The notes below the pieces were generated by a model, which had not been told where the DNA came from, did no database searches, and saw only the letters and a program-made list of their open reading frames with translations. Positions 34,615-44,281 of a DNA stretch of 64,000 nt are shown in pieces (the stretch's first letter is position 1; every line of letters begins with the position of its first letter). Location: assembly GCF_003335045.1 (NCBI RefSeq), contig NZ_QOZG01000006.1:248001-312000 (forward strand). The letters run 5' to 3'. Source of the DNA: Paramesorhizobium salinisoli. Its GTDB lineage: Bacteria; Pseudomonadota; Alphaproteobacteria; Rhizobiales; Rhizobiaceae. The translations under genes and the position numbers were made by a program.

Positions 34615-35838
34615 TCAGGCGGGCCGCGAAATCATCGGGAACAGGACCGTGACGCAGGTTCCACCGCCCTCGATATTTTCCCTGATATCGAATTTAGCTG
34701 AGATCAGCCGGGCACGCGTACGCATGTTCTCCAGGCCGCTGCCGGTTCGCTTGCCGGATATTCCGGGGCCCCGTCCATCATCGTTGATCTCAATCACGAT
34801 ATTGCTTTTCACGAGATGAAGGCGCACCGAAATCCGACCCGCCTGGGCATGGCGGACGGCATTGTTGATGGCTTCCTGGACGATCCGGAAAAGCGCGATG
34901 CTGACGGTCTGGTCGAGACTGTCGATCGCCCCGCCGGTATCGTCCGTCAATTGCCAATCGATCACGGCGCCGCTCTCGCTGACCGAGCGGTCGAGATGGT
35001 TTTCAACCGCTTGCGCAAAACCGAAAAGCTGCAGGATCGAAGGTTTCGCCTGTTCGATGATCTGGCGAAGATCCTGCATGCATTGCTGCAATCCCCGCGA
35101 CAATGGCTCAAGCGTTTCGCCGGTCACTTCAGGCAGATGTGTCAGCCTTTCGATCCGCCGCGCCAGCCGGGTGAGATCGGCGAGCGTCTGATCATGAAGA
35201 TCCATGCCGATGCGCTGTCTTTCCGTTTCGAGCGCTTCGGTCAGTTTCAACGCGCCGAGGCGCAAACCTTCCTCGCGGGCCCGCGCTTCCGCCTCGACGA
35301 TCGCCGAGCGCTGGGCCTGATCCGCCGCCCTGAGCGCGAAGAAATACGGCGCCAGCAGATCGGCGATCGACTGGGCGTTGTTGACATCCTCTATGGAATA
35401 GAGGTCGGCCGCGCGGCTGGAACAGCTCAGCGCGCCGATGACATCGCCTTGCACCTTCAACGGCACATGCAACCGGCTTCGAAGAGAGAGCTGCTGGATC
35501 GGCGCGGAAAAGGCGCCCTCGAAGTGAAACCGGGGATCGATGCAGGCGTCGGCCGTCAGCAAAAACGGTTCTTCGCCCCAAAGGACCGCCCGGATCGGGC
35601 TGCCTGCAAGGGGGGCGGGGGGCGGTTGGCCCCAGGCGGTTTCTATTCCCATTTCATAGGCGATGTGATACTTGCCGTCGAGCATGATCATGCACACGTC
35701 GAGATGATCATGCGGGATGATATGGTTGATCTCGGCTGCCACCGACTGGATGGCCGAATGAAAATCGAGCTGGCCTGCTAAAAGCCGCGATATGCCGAGA
35801 TAATGATCCAAAAGCGTGGCAGGCGCCGGGCTGAGCAC
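34615..35838 (-). CDS. Cytosolic GAF-domain sensor histidine kinase (HisKA_3 type)
   Basis: The 407-residue protein has no membrane segment. Residues about 25-165 form a GAF-like sensor domain, followed by a short coiled linker and a HisKA_3 dimerisation domain with phosphoacceptor H215 (RIGMDLHDQTLADL). The HATPase domain shows EAINNAVRHA and INDDGRGPGI, with SGLENMRTRA near the end. It pairs with the downstream NarL-type regulator. A soluble sensor next to a sugar importer suggests it reads an intracellular metabolite rather than the periplasmic binding protein. The start is ATG 35838. Confidence 0.88.
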   Translation of the reverse strand: MLSPAPATLLDHYLGISRLLAGQLDFHSAIQSVAAEINHIIPHDHLDVCMIMLDGKYHIAYEMGIETAWGQPPPAPLAGSPIRAVLWGEEPFLLTADACIDPRFHFEGAFSAPIQQLSLRSRLHVPLKVQGDVIGALSCSSRAADLYSIEDVNNAQSIADLLAPYFFALRAADQAQRSAIVEAEARAREEGLRLGALKLTEALETERQRIGMDLHDQTLADLTRLARRIERLTHLPEVTGETLEPLSRGLQQCMQDLRQIIEQAKPSILQLFGFAQAVENHLDRSVSESGAVIDWQLTDDTGGAIDSLDQTVSIALFRIVQEAINNAVRHAQAGRISVRLHLVKSNIVIEINDDGRGPGISGKRTGSGLENMRTRARLISAKFDIRENIEGGGTCVTVLFPMISRPA

Positions 35839-35924
35839 TTCGTATTCCTCCTCGTTTCGCCTCCCCCTGGCGATACAGCTCGATCTCTATAACCGATTTA
35901 GCGCCGCAAGAGGCTATTCCATGT

Positions 35925-35959
35925 TGCGGGATCCCGCACATTTTTGAGAACTTCCCGCA
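35925..35959. promoter_or_regulatory. Palindrome and phased half-sites upstream of the sugar ABC operon
   Basis: TGCGGGATCCCGCA (35925-35938) is a perfect 14-bp palindrome. Its right half CCCGCA (35933-35938) recurs at 35954-35959, exactly 21 bases on, or two helical turns. The sites lie between the divergent kinase gene and the binding-protein gene, the natural location for the NarL-type regulator to bind. The rest of the 281-base gap shows only a small CTGAG/CTCAG hairpin at 36018-36036. Confidence 0.5.
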
Positions 35960-36119
35960 AACGGCTTGCCTCAAAGCGCCTGTACAACGCTATCGATCTT
36001 CGTCATCCTGTTGGTCACTGAGGGGAGGAAACTCAGTTTTAGGGCAGTTCTTCGGTCCATGAAGAGCGGAAGAGAAATTTCGGCTCCGTTATAGCGACGG
36101 GCCATGAGGGAGAGAGACA

Positions 36120-37136
36120 ATGAATATCAGAAAGATGCTTCTGGCGTCGGTGGCGATCGCGTGTGCCGCTGTGCCGGCTTCAGCCCTGGCGGATACGTCG
36201 GGCAAGAAGATCGCACTGTCCAACAATTATGCCGGCAATTCCTGGCGCCAGGCGATGCTGACGAGCTGGGAGAAAATCACCGGCGAAGCGGTGAAGACAG
36301 GCGTTGTCGCCGCCGCCGACGCATTCACGACAGCGGAAAACCAGGCGACGGAACAGGCCGCGCAGATCCAGAACATGATCCTGCAGGGCTATGACGCGAT
36401 CGTCATCAACGCCGCATCTCCGACAGCGCTCAACGGCGCGGTCAAGGAAGCCTGTGATGCCGGCATCACTGTCGTGTCCTTCGATGGCATTGTCACCGAA
36501 CCATGCGCCTGGCGCATCGCCGTCGATTTCAAGGAAATGGGCCGCAGCGAAGTCGAATATCTCGCCAAGCGACTTCCCCAGGGTGGCAATGTCCTGGAAA
36601 TCCGCGGTCTGGCCGGGGTTTTCGTCGATGACGCGATCTCGGGCGGCATCCATGAGGGCGTCGCGAAATATCCGCAGTTCAAGATTGCCGGATCGGTGCA
36701 TGGCGACTGGGCGCAGGACGTCGCCCAACGTGCTGTCGCGGGCATCCTGCCCAGCCTGCCGGAAATCGCAGCCGTGGTGACACAGGGCGGCGACGGCTAT
36801 GGTGCGGCGCAGGCCTTTGCCGCCGCCAAGCGCCCGACGCCCATCATCATCATGGGCAATCGTCAGGACGAGCTTGCCTGGTGGAAGGAGCAGAAAGACG
36901 CCAACGGCTACGAAACCATGTCGGTTTCGATCGCCCCCGGGGTTTCAACGCTGGCCTTCTGGGTCGCCCAGCAGATCCTCGACGGCAAGGAGGTCAAGAA
37001 GGACCTCGTCGTGCCGTTCCTGCGTATCGACCAGGACAATCTCGAAGCCAATCTGGAGAAGACCCCCAAGGGTGGCGTTGCGAATGTCGAGTATACGCTG
37101 GAAGACGCGCAGGCCGTGATCAACAGCGCGAAATGA
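36120..37136 (+). CDS. Sugar ABC transporter substrate-binding protein (ribose type)
   Basis: The 338-residue protein has a Sec signal peptide ending at ALA-D (about residue 24) and a Peripla_BP_4 fold ([49 protein letters not shown]). It starts the rightward operon of importer plus lactonase plus dehydrogenase. A 10-bp hairpin follows the gene. The ligand is unknown. Confidence 0.9.
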   Translation: MNIRKMLLASVAIACAAVPASALADTSGKKIALSNNYAGNSWRQAMLTSWEKITGEAVKTGVVAAADAFTTAENQATEQAAQIQNMILQGYDAIVINAASPTALNGAVKEACDAGITVVSFDGIVTEPCAWRIAVDFKEMGRSEVEYLAKRLPQGGNVLEIRGLAGVFVDDAISGGIHEGVAKYPQFKIAGSVHGDWAQDVAQRAVAGILPSLPEIAAVVTQGGDGYGAAQAFAAAKRPTPIIIMGNRQDELAWWKEQKDANGYETMSVSIAPGVSTLAFWVAQQILDGKEVKKDLVVPFLRIDQDNLEANLEKTPKGGVANVEYTLEDAQAVINSAK

Positions 37137-37142
37137 GTTTGC

Positions 37143-37167
37143 GGCCGGCGCCTGTCCGGCGCTGGCC
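37143..37167 (+). other. Intercistronic stem-loop after the second sugar-binding protein gene
   Basis: GGCCGGCGCC (37143-37152) pairs with GGCGCTGGCC (37158-37167) over 10 bp with one G-U wobble and a 5-base loop. It lies in the gap before the ATPase gene without a T-tract. Confidence 0.7.
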
Positions 37168-37201
37168 CTCATTTCAGCCAGGAGAGGCCGTAAAACAGAT
37201 C

Positions 37202-38698
37202 ATGACAGGCAGTTCCCATCTTGTGCCGGTCGTCGAGGCGCAGGGCGTCAAGGTCAGCTTTGGCGCCGTGCGGGCTCTCGCCGGTGTCGATCTCGTCATC
37301 CGGCCTGGCGAATGTGTCGGCCTCGTCGGTCATAATGGCGCGGGAAAATCGACCATCGTCAACGTCATCAATGGCGGGCTCTCGCCGCATGAGGGAACGA
37401 TCGCCTACGAAGGCGAAGCGCCGGGTCGTCATGGCATAGCCAGCGCGCGCAATCACGGCGTCCGCTGCGTGTTCCAGGAATTGTCGCTCTGTCCCAATCT
37501 GACCGTCATTGAGAATATGCGGGTCATGCATCGCGCGTTGAACGGCTGGAACTGGCGCAGCAAGGCCGTCGCCGCGATTACCGGCAAACTGGGGGAGATT
37601 TTCCCCGGCCACCGCATCGATTGTTCCCGTGCCGTGGGCGATCTTTCGATCGCCGAGCGCCAGATGGTCGAAATCGCCACAGCCTTCGCCGATGTCGGGC
37701 AGAAGCCCAAGCTGGTCATTCTTGACGAACCGACCTCGTCGCTCGATGCGAGCCTTGCGGAGCAGTTGCTGGCGCATGTCCGCACCTATGTGGTGGGCGG
37801 TGGCTCCATCATCTTCATCTCCCACATTCTCGGCGAGGTGCTTTCTACTGCGACCCGGATCGTGGTGATGAAGGACGGCCGTGTGGTCGCTGATCGCGCG
37901 GCCGGAGAATTCACGCAAGCGAAGCTTGTCCAGGCAATGGGAAGCGTTGTCGCGGAAAAGAAGGACGCGCGGGCGGCGCGCGTACTCAAATCAACGGCTC
38001 CGATCCTTTCGCTGCCGCCCCGCGGCGGCCGTGGAATGCCGTTCGAGGCGTTCAGCGGGGAGATCGTCGGACTAGCCGGATTGAGCGGGCATGGCCAGAC
38101 CGACACGCTCGTCGATCTCTTTCATTCTCACAGCGGGAACTGGCTGCAGCGCAGCAATCCGGCGGTGGCATTCGTGGCCGGCGATCGCGGCTATAATGGC
38201 ACATTCCCGCTGTGGAGCATCCTGAAGAACATGAGCATCGCCTCCCTTGGCGATGTGTCGCGCGCCACGTTTGTCGATAGCGGGCATGAGGCGGAACTCG
38301 GCGAACAATGGAAACGAAAGATCGAAATCCGCACGCAGGACATGGACAACGGCATCCTTTCGCTCTCCGGCGGCAACCAGCAGAAAGTGCTCTTTGCCCG
38401 TGCCCTGGCGGTCCGCGCGCCTGTTGTGCTGATGGATGATCCGATGCGCGGCGTCGATATCGGCACCAAGCAGGAGGTCTACGGTATTTTGCGCAGCGAG
38501 GCGGAAAAGGGTCGTACCTTCATCTGGTATTCGACCGAGATGGAGGAAGTCTGTATCTGCGACCGCGTTTATGTCTTCAACGCCGGCGCTATCGTCGCCG
38601 AACTTACCGGAAGCGACATCAGCGAAGACAACATCCTCGCCGCCTCTTTCACCGAAGCCGTCGCTTCCAAAGCAGTGATCGGGGGCTCCATCGCATGA
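37202..38698 (+). CDS. Ribose-type ABC transporter ATP-binding protein
   Basis: The start at 37202 gives 498 residues with two ATPase domains. The first has Walker [15 protein letters not shown] and [12 protein letters not shown]. The second has the class-typical degenerate Walker A ([11 protein letters not shown]), the signature [15 protein letters not shown] and [12 protein letters not shown], where Asp replaces the usual catalytic Glu after the Walker B Asp. The first domain is therefore the more likely active site. The stop overlaps the first permease start. Confidence 0.91.
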   Translation: MTGSSHLVPVVEAQGVKVSFGAVRALAGVDLVIRPGECVGLVGHNGAGKSTIVNVINGGLSPHEGTIAYEGEAPGRHGIASARNHGVRCVFQELSLCPNLTVIENMRVMHRALNGWNWRSKAVAAITGKLGEIFPGHRIDCSRAVGDLSIAERQMVEIATAFADVGQKPKLVILDEPTSSLDASLAEQLLAHVRTYVVGGGSIIFISHILGEVLSTATRIVVMKDGRVVADRAAGEFTQAKLVQAMGSVVAEKKDARAARVLKSTAPILSLPPRGGRGMPFEAFSGEIVGLAGLSGHGQTDTLVDLFHSHSGNWLQRSNPAVAFVAGDRGYNGTFPLWSILKNMSIASLGDVSRATFVDSGHEAELGEQWKRKIEIRTQDMDNGILSLSGGNQQKVLFARALAVRAPVVLMDDPMRGVDIGTKQEVYGILRSEAEKGRTFIWYSTEMEEVCICDRVYVFNAGAIVAELTGSDISEDNILAASFTEAVASKAVIGGSIA

Positions 38699-39642
38699 AG
38701 ATCAACCTGTCGACCGACAGCGTCCGGCTCCTGATCCCGGCGTTGTCGCTGATCGTCCTTCTTTGCGCGGTCTTCTACCTGCAGCCGCGCGCCATGAGCT
38801 ATACGGGTCTCAATCTCCTCTTCAATCTCGCTGTTCCCATCACCCTTGCGACGATCGCGCAGATGCTGATCATGACGGTCAATGATCTCGATCTGTCGAT
38901 GGGCGCCTTCGTCAGCTTCGTCGCCTGCGTGGCTGCGACCTTCCTGCCGACAGCGCCACTGATCGGCACCATCATTCTCCTGGCAGCGATTGCCGCCTAT
39001 GCGGTTCTCGGCGTCGTCATCCATGTCAGGCAATTGCCCTCGATCGTGGTGACACTCGGCATGAGCTTCGTCTGGGGCGGCCTCGCGGTGCTGATCCTGC
39101 CTTCTCCGGGCGGTCAGGCTCCGGTCTGGGCACGCTGGATCATGACGTCCAAACCGCCCCTGATGCCGATGGCGATCGTCGCGAGCATCATCATTGCCGT
39201 GATTACCCATTTTATCGTCATGCGCTCTTCGTTCGGCGTGCTAATACGCGGCGTCGGCGGCAATACCCGTTCGGTCGAGCGTGCCGGATGGTCGATCATT
39301 AGCGCGCGGGCAGGGGCCTATGCGCTTGCCGCCTCCTTCGCTGTCCTCGCCGGCATCGCGCTCGTCGGGCTTACCACATCGGCCGATGCCAATATTGCGC
39401 TTCGCTATACCCTGCTCTCCATCGCCGGGGTCATCCTCGGCGGCGGCGAATTCGTCGGCGGTCGCGTGTCACCCATCGGTGCGGTGATCGGGGCCTTGAC
39501 GCTGACACTCGCCGGCTCGTTTCTATCGTTCCTCAGGATTTCGCCGGACTGGCAGATTGGCGCGCAAGGGGCGATCCTGATCGTCGTGCTGGCGCTGCGC
39601 CTGTTTCTCAACCGCCTGGAAAAGCGGGAGAAAGGCCGATGA
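38695..39642 (+). CDS. Ribose-type ABC transporter permease 1
   Basis: The 315-residue BPD_transp_2 permease has about 8-10 membrane segments ([40 protein letters not shown]). It overlaps both neighbours by 4 bases. Two distinct permease genes imply a heterodimeric channel, unlike the single-permease importer in the apiose locus. Confidence 0.9.
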   Translation: MKINLSTDSVRLLIPALSLIVLLCAVFYLQPRAMSYTGLNLLFNLAVPITLATIAQMLIMTVNDLDLSMGAFVSFVACVAATFLPTAPLIGTIILLAAIAAYAVLGVVIHVRQLPSIVVTLGMSFVWGGLAVLILPSPGGQAPVWARWIMTSKPPLMPMAIVASIIIAVITHFIVMRSSFGVLIRGVGGNTRSVERAGWSIISARAGAYALAASFAVLAGIALVGLTTSADANIALRYTLLSIAGVILGGGEFVGGRVSPIGAVIGALTLTLAGSFLSFLRISPDWQIGAQGAILIVVLALRLFLNRLEKREKGR

Positions 39643-40589
39643 ACGCGCTTCGTTCGCTTGTCCTGAAGCCATGGATCTGGTCTTTCGTGGCAACCGTCAT
39701 CGTCTGGCTCATAACAATCATGTTCACAGGCGGCGCAAGTGCCGCGGGCCTGTCGCAGGCGGCGTTCACCTTCGCGGCGTTCTCCGTCATCGTCGGTATC
39801 GGCCAGATGTTCGTCATCACGCTCGGCCCGGGAAATATCGATCTGTCGGTTCCCGCGATGATCACGCTTTCGGGCACTGTGACGCTGAAGCTGATGGGTG
39901 TGGACAATGCGCTGATCCTGCCCGGCCTCGCCATCGCCATCGGGCTCGGCGTTGCGGTGGGCATCGGCAATTATGCCTTCATCAAGCTTCTGCGCATCCC
40001 GCCGATCATCGCGACGCTTTCGATGAGCTTCATCGTCCAGTCGATGGCGATCTGGACCAATCGCGGAATCCGGATCAAACCGCCGGCGCTATTAGCGGAT
40101 TTCACCACCTCTACTTTATGGGGCGTTCCGAACGTCGCCCTCGTGGCATTCGTACTTTCCGTGATCGCATGGGTGCTGTTGCAGAAGACCGTCTACGGGC
40201 GCTGGATTTCAGCGATCGGCCAGAGTATCCCCGCGGCCAGGATGGCTGGCATACCGGTCGACGGCGTCCGCTTCGCGACCTATGTGCTATGTGCAGTGCT
40301 TGCCTCCATATGCGGCTACATGCTGGCCAGCTTTTCAGGCGGCGCGGCGCTCAATATGGGTTCGGAATATCTCTTGATGTCGATCGCTGTCGTCGTCATC
40401 GGGGGCACTGCCGTTGCCGGTGGCGATTCCAATGTTCCTGGCATATGGGGAGCCTCGCTGTTTCTGTTCCTCGTCGTTTCCATGCTGAACACCTACGGCC
40501 TGGGAGCGGGTATCCGTCTCGTCATGACAGGGGTCATCATCATCGCGGTGATCATGGTGGCATCGGGACGAAAGCGCGGCCGGGCCTGA
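39639..40589 (+). CDS. Ribose-type ABC transporter permease 2
   Basis: The 316-residue BPD_transp_2 permease has the family blocks GPGNIDLSVPAMITLSG and LLMSIAVVVIGGTAVAGGDS. It begins in a 4-base overlap with permease 1 and ends 51 bases before the lactonase gene. It is the second half of the presumed heterodimeric channel. Confidence 0.9.
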   Translation: MNALRSLVLKPWIWSFVATVIVWLITIMFTGGASAAGLSQAAFTFAAFSVIVGIGQMFVITLGPGNIDLSVPAMITLSGTVTLKLMGVDNALILPGLAIAIGLGVAVGIGNYAFIKLLRIPPIIATLSMSFIVQSMAIWTNRGIRIKPPALLADFTTSTLWGVPNVALVAFVLSVIAWVLLQKTVYGRWISAIGQSIPAARMAGIPVDGVRFATYVLCAVLASICGYMLASFSGGAALNMGSEYLLMSIAVVVIGGTAVAGGDSNVPGIWGASLFLFLVVSMLNTYGLGAGIRLVMTGVIIIAVIMVASGRKRGRA

Positions 40590-40640
40590 TGCCGCGTATC
40601 GGCAATATCGTTTCAAGATCTTTATACGAGGAGCAGGCGC

Positions 40641-41555
40641 ATGCTGCACAATTCGATCTACGAAATTCATGATCGGCGGTTTCAGAACCTGATCGTCAGG
40701 AACGCGGATCTGGAAGAGCTTTATTCCGGCTGCCGATGGGCGGAAGGCCCGGTCTGGTTTGCCGATGCGGGCTGCCTCCTGTGGAGCGATATCCCGAACC
40801 AGAGGATGCTGCGCTGGGTCCCGGACGGCGGTGTTTCGACCTATCGCGCGCCATCGAATTTCACCAATGGCAATACGCGCGACCGGCAGGGCCGGCTCGT
40901 TTCTTGCGAGCATGGCACGCGCCGCGTGACGCGAACCGAAAACGACGGGTCGATCACCGTCCTTGCCGACAGCTACCAGGGAAAGCGCCTCAATTCGCCC
41001 AATGATGTCGTCGTGCGCTCGGATGGCTCGATCTGGTTCACCGATCCGACCTACGGTATTCTCTCCGACTATGAGGGCTACAAGGCGGAGCCGGAACAGG
41101 CCGCGCGCCATGTCTTCCGCCTCGATCCCGATACAGGCGCGCTCGAATCCGTCATGGATGACTTTGTCCAGCCGAACGGGCTTGCCTTTTCCCCTGATGA
41201 AGCCAAGCTCTATATCGCCGATTCATCGGGGGGCAGCAATGACACGCTGCCACGCCACATCCGCGTCTTCGATGTCGGTGACAGCGGACGCCTGAGCAAT
41301 GGCCGGGTGTTCTGCACGATCGACAAAGGCGCGCCCGACGGGATGCGCGTCGATACGAGCGGGAATGTCTGGACCAGCGCTGGCGACGGCGTGCATTGTT
41401 TTGCACCGTACGGAACCCTGCTGGGCAAGATCCTCATACCTCAGGTCGTGGCGAACCTCACCTTCGGCGGCCCACGCCGCAATCGGCTGTTCATCACCGC
41501 CACGAAATCGGTCTATTCGGTCTATGTCACGGCGACGGGTGCGCAACTCCCCTGA
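40641..41555 (+). CDS. SMP-30/gluconolactonase family lactonase
   Basis: The 304-residue protein is a six-bladed propeller type with the family metal-site pattern (CRWAEGPVWF, LNSPNDVVVRSDGSIWFTDPTYGI, FVQPNGLAFSPDEAKLYIADS). These enzymes hydrolyse sugar lactones to aldonic acids. Its place right after a sugar importer suggests that the imported sugar is first oxidised to a lactone, although no local sugar dehydrogenase is evident. Cytosolic, no signal peptide. Confidence 0.87.
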   Translation: MLHNSIYEIHDRRFQNLIVRNADLEELYSGCRWAEGPVWFADAGCLLWSDIPNQRMLRWVPDGGVSTYRAPSNFTNGNTRDRQGRLVSCEHGTRRVTRTENDGSITVLADSYQGKRLNSPNDVVVRSDGSIWFTDPTYGILSDYEGYKAEPEQAARHVFRLDPDTGALESVMDDFVQPNGLAFSPDEAKLYIADSSGGSNDTLPRHIRVFDVGDSGRLSNGRVFCTIDKGAPDGMRVDTSGNVWTSAGDGVHCFAPYGTLLGKILIPQVVANLTFGGPRRNRLFITATKSVYSVYVTATGAQLP

Positions 41556-41629
41556 TGCATGGTGACGGCTGCCATCTTCTGCGGCTAGACTGAAGCTGGA
41601 TGAAGGTTCTGCGGAGGGAAGGAACGATC

Positions 41630-42529
41630 ATGAGCAAGGAACGGATCGGCTTTATCGGCGTCGGGCTGATGGGCCATGGCATGGCCAAGAATATCGTGGA
41701 AAAGGGCTGGCCCCTGACCGTGCTGGGACATCGCAACCGCGCGCCGGTCGAGGATCTCAAAGCCCGTGGCGCGGCCGAGGCTGCCAACCCGCGCGATCTT
41801 GCCGAAAAGAGCGATATCGTCGTCATCTGCGTCACCGGCAGCCCGCAGGTGGAAGCCACGATCAACGGACAGGATGGGCTGGCGTCGGCGGGCAAGCCGC
41901 TGCTCATCTGCGATTGCTCGACCTCCGAACCCTCCTCGACGCTCAAGCTTGCCGCGGAGCTTGCGCCCAGGAACATCACCTTGATCGACACACCGCTCAG
42001 CCGCACGCCGACGGACGCGGAAGCGGGGACGCTCGACGTGATGGTCGGCGGCGATCCGGCGGCGGTCGATCGCGCCTGGCCGGTGCTTGAAGCCTTTTCC
42101 CAGCGCATCATCAAAACGGGACCTGTCGGGACCGCGCACACGATGAAGCTCCTCAACAATTTCCTCGCCTTGGGCTATGCGGCGATCTATGCTGAAGCAC
42201 TGGCGCTCGGCGCCCATGCGGGGCTGACGCCGGAGGTGTTCGACAGCGTCATCCGCGGCGGTCGGATGGATTGCCTGTTCTACCAGACCTTCTTCAAATA
42301 TGTGCTCGAACGCGACCGGGATGCGCATAAGTTCACGCTTGTCAATGCGCTGAAGGACACCACCTATCTCGCTTCTTTCGCCAACGCCGCCGGCCTCGCC
42401 AATCCGGTCGGCTCCGCCGTGCGCAATTCCTACGCTCTCGCGGTCGGCACCGGCCACGGGCAGGACTACGTGCCGATGCTGTCGGATATCGTGGCGCAGA
42501 TGAACGGCGTCAAGCTGGCGAAGGACTAA
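41630..42529 (+). CDS. 3-hydroxyisobutyrate dehydrogenase-family oxidoreductase
   Basis: The start at 41630 follows GGAGGGAAGGA. The 299-residue protein has the Rossmann motif GFIGVGLMGHGMAKNI, the substrate-binding turn DTPLSRTPTDAEAGTLDVMVGG and the catalytic lysine (HTMKLLNNFLALG). The family oxidises beta-hydroxy acids, including tartronate semialdehyde and sugar-acid-derived intermediates. In this module it could oxidise the acid released by the lactonase. The exact substrate is unknown. Confidence 0.87.
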   Translation: MSKERIGFIGVGLMGHGMAKNIVEKGWPLTVLGHRNRAPVEDLKARGAAEAANPRDLAEKSDIVVICVTGSPQVEATINGQDGLASAGKPLLICDCSTSEPSSTLKLAAELAPRNITLIDTPLSRTPTDAEAGTLDVMVGGDPAAVDRAWPVLEAFSQRIIKTGPVGTAHTMKLLNNFLALGYAAIYAEALALGAHAGLTPEVFDSVIRGGRMDCLFYQTFFKYVLERDRDAHKFTLVNALKDTTYLASFANAAGLANPVGSAVRNSYALAVGTGHGQDYVPMLSDIVAQMNGVKLAKD

Positions 42530-42548
42530 CAGCCCGGCGAAGACGTTT

Positions 42549-43430
42549 CTATTGCGGCTTGGCCAGATAATCGATGACAGCCCGAACGGCGGGCAGTTGG
42601 CCGCGCCGATGCGGTGTCAGGATCGTCGTGGTGATCGTGTTTTCAAACCAGTCGGGCAGGACATGGATCAGTTCACCGCGATCAAGGCTCAGGCGTGCAA
42701 TGGTTTCGGGCACGCACACGATGCCAAGACCCGCCTTCGCCGCCTGCAACAGCATCCCGGCCTCGTCGGCGGCCAGGCGAGGATGCGGCGTGACCGTGAT
42801 CTCTTCATCGGACTGATTGCGCAGCCGCCAATCCCGTACCGTAAGGCTCCCATTGACCCCGTCATGATCGGACAGTTCGTGGGGCGAGCGGGGTAACCCG
42901 CGGCAGTCGATATAGACGGGCGCCGCCACCAGGATTGTCCGTTCGACCGACATCCGCTTTTGCACCAGACCGGAATCGGGAAGGGCTGACCTATGGCTGC
43001 GGATCGCTATATCGAAGTTCTCATGCACAAGATCGACGAAACGGTCGGTTACGTGAAGCTGTACCTCGATTTTCGGGTAGATCCGGAGAAGTCCCGGCAG
43101 CCTGTCGGCGATCTTGAATTGTGCGACCGGAACCGACGCCGTAATTCTGACGGTGCCGATGGGCTCGGCCAATCGCCGCCGCACGACATCACGGGCCGCT
43201 TCGGCTTCGATGATCGCTGCACGGGCATGGTCGAAGAATTCGCGCCCCATATCGGTAAGCCCGAAATTGCGTGATGTGCGATGGATGAGACGCACGCCCA
43301 GTTCGGCTTCCAGTTCGGCCACCCGTTTGCTGATCGTGGACTTCGGCGCGCCGATCCGGCGTGCCGCGGCGGTAAACCCGCCGCTTTCCACCGCCTGAAC
43401 GAAGATTCTGACGTCATTGAGATTGAGCAT
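42549..43430 (-). CDS. LysR-family transcriptional regulator
   Basis: The 293-residue protein has the LysR helix-turn-helix (LNDVRIFVQAVESGGFTAAARRIGAPKSTISKRVAELEAEL) and a C-terminal effector domain. It resembles the branch that often controls a divergently encoded oxidoreductase or GST. The GST gene is divergent, with an inverted repeat in between, so it is the probable target. Confidence 0.9.
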   Translation of the reverse strand: MLNLNDVRIFVQAVESGGFTAAARRIGAPKSTISKRVAELEAELGVRLIHRTSRNFGLTDMGREFFDHARAAIIEAEAARDVVRRRLAEPIGTVRITASVPVAQFKIADRLPGLLRIYPKIEVQLHVTDRFVDLVHENFDIAIRSHRSALPDSGLVQKRMSVERTILVAAPVYIDCRGLPRSPHELSDHDGVNGSLTVRDWRLRNQSDEEITVTPHPRLAADEAGMLLQAAKAGLGIVCVPETIARLSLDRGELIHVLPDWFENTITTTILTPHRRGQLPAVRAVIDYLAKPQ

Positions 43431-43451
43431 GAATGAATGTCCACAAATATA

Positions 43452-43491
43452 GACTTTAAGACGAAAATATCATGACTTCCCATATAAAGTC
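43452..43491. promoter_or_regulatory. Inverted repeat between LysR and GST genes
   Basis: GACTTTA (43452-43458) and TAAAGTC (43485-43491) are perfect 7-bp arms with centres 33 bases apart, about three helical turns. They lie in the divergent promoter gap. LysR tetramers often bind such spaced sites. Confidence 0.4.
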
Positions 43492-43554
43492 CACGAACCC
43501 ATCTTGTCTGCAAGGGAAACACCCTTGCTACCGACAAGAATGGAGACAGAAAAA

Positions 43555-44265
43555 ATGGAACCGATCCTCTTTTACGGCATCCCTTCGGGATGTTCCTTCG
43601 GCTCGATCGTTGCTCTTGAATGGCTTGGCCGACCCTATCGGCTTTGCCGGATCGACATGATGAGCGACATGATCACCAGCGATGCCTACCGGCGCATCAA
43701 TTCCGCAGCCGAAACACCGGCATTCATGACGGAAAAGGGCGAAATCATCAGTGAAAGCATGGCGATCCTGAACCATATTGGCGCACTGGGCATCGACAAG
43801 GGGCTTGGATTCACCCAGGGAACGCCGGAATTCGACCGGCTCAATCAGATGCTTGCTTATCTCAACACCAGCCTCTTCAGCGGTTTCGCTCCGCTCTGGT
43901 ACGCTCTCGAACATGGATGCGAAGGCGCCGAGAAGGAGGCGTTGAGAGCCTATGGTTCGGTCACTCTCGCCAAGGTTCATGCTCAGCTGGAGGCGATGCT
44001 GGGCGACCGCCAATGGCTGCTCGGCGATCGGCGTTCGCTGGCCGACGCTTATTTCGTCGGTATTGCGCGCTGGACGAAATATCACGACGTGATCGACCGC
44101 CGCGATTATCCGGCACTTCAGCGGCTCTTCGAGAAACTGGAGAATGATCCTGCGGTTCAGTTCGCCCATGCCGTGGAGCGCGGCGACGCACCCGCCGGGA
44201 ATGGCGGCTTCAAAGGCGAGATCGCGCTGGATGAGGCGTTGAGCGCGTTGAAACTGGCCGCCTGA
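43555..44265 (+). CDS. Glutathione S-transferase family protein
   Basis: The start at 43555 is chosen because GGAGA lies upstream and MEPILFYGIPSGCSFGSIVA is a proper GST N-terminus; ATG 43540 is also in frame. The 236-residue protein has a thioredoxin-like domain with SAAETPAFMT (cis-proline) and ISESMAILNHI (glutathione-binding E-S), then a helical domain. It conjugates or reduces small electrophiles with glutathione in the cytosol. Divergent LysR control is likely. Confidence 0.85.
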   Translation: MEPILFYGIPSGCSFGSIVALEWLGRPYRLCRIDMMSDMITSDAYRRINSAAETPAFMTEKGEIISESMAILNHIGALGIDKGLGFTQGTPEFDRLNQMLAYLNTSLFSGFAPLWYALEHGCEGAEKEALRAYGSVTLAKVHAQLEAMLGDRQWLLGDRRSLADAYFVGIARWTKYHDVIDRRDYPALQRLFEKLENDPAVQFAHAVERGDAPAGNGGFKGEIALDEALSALKLAA

Positions 44266-44281
44266 GAGAAATAATATCCGT

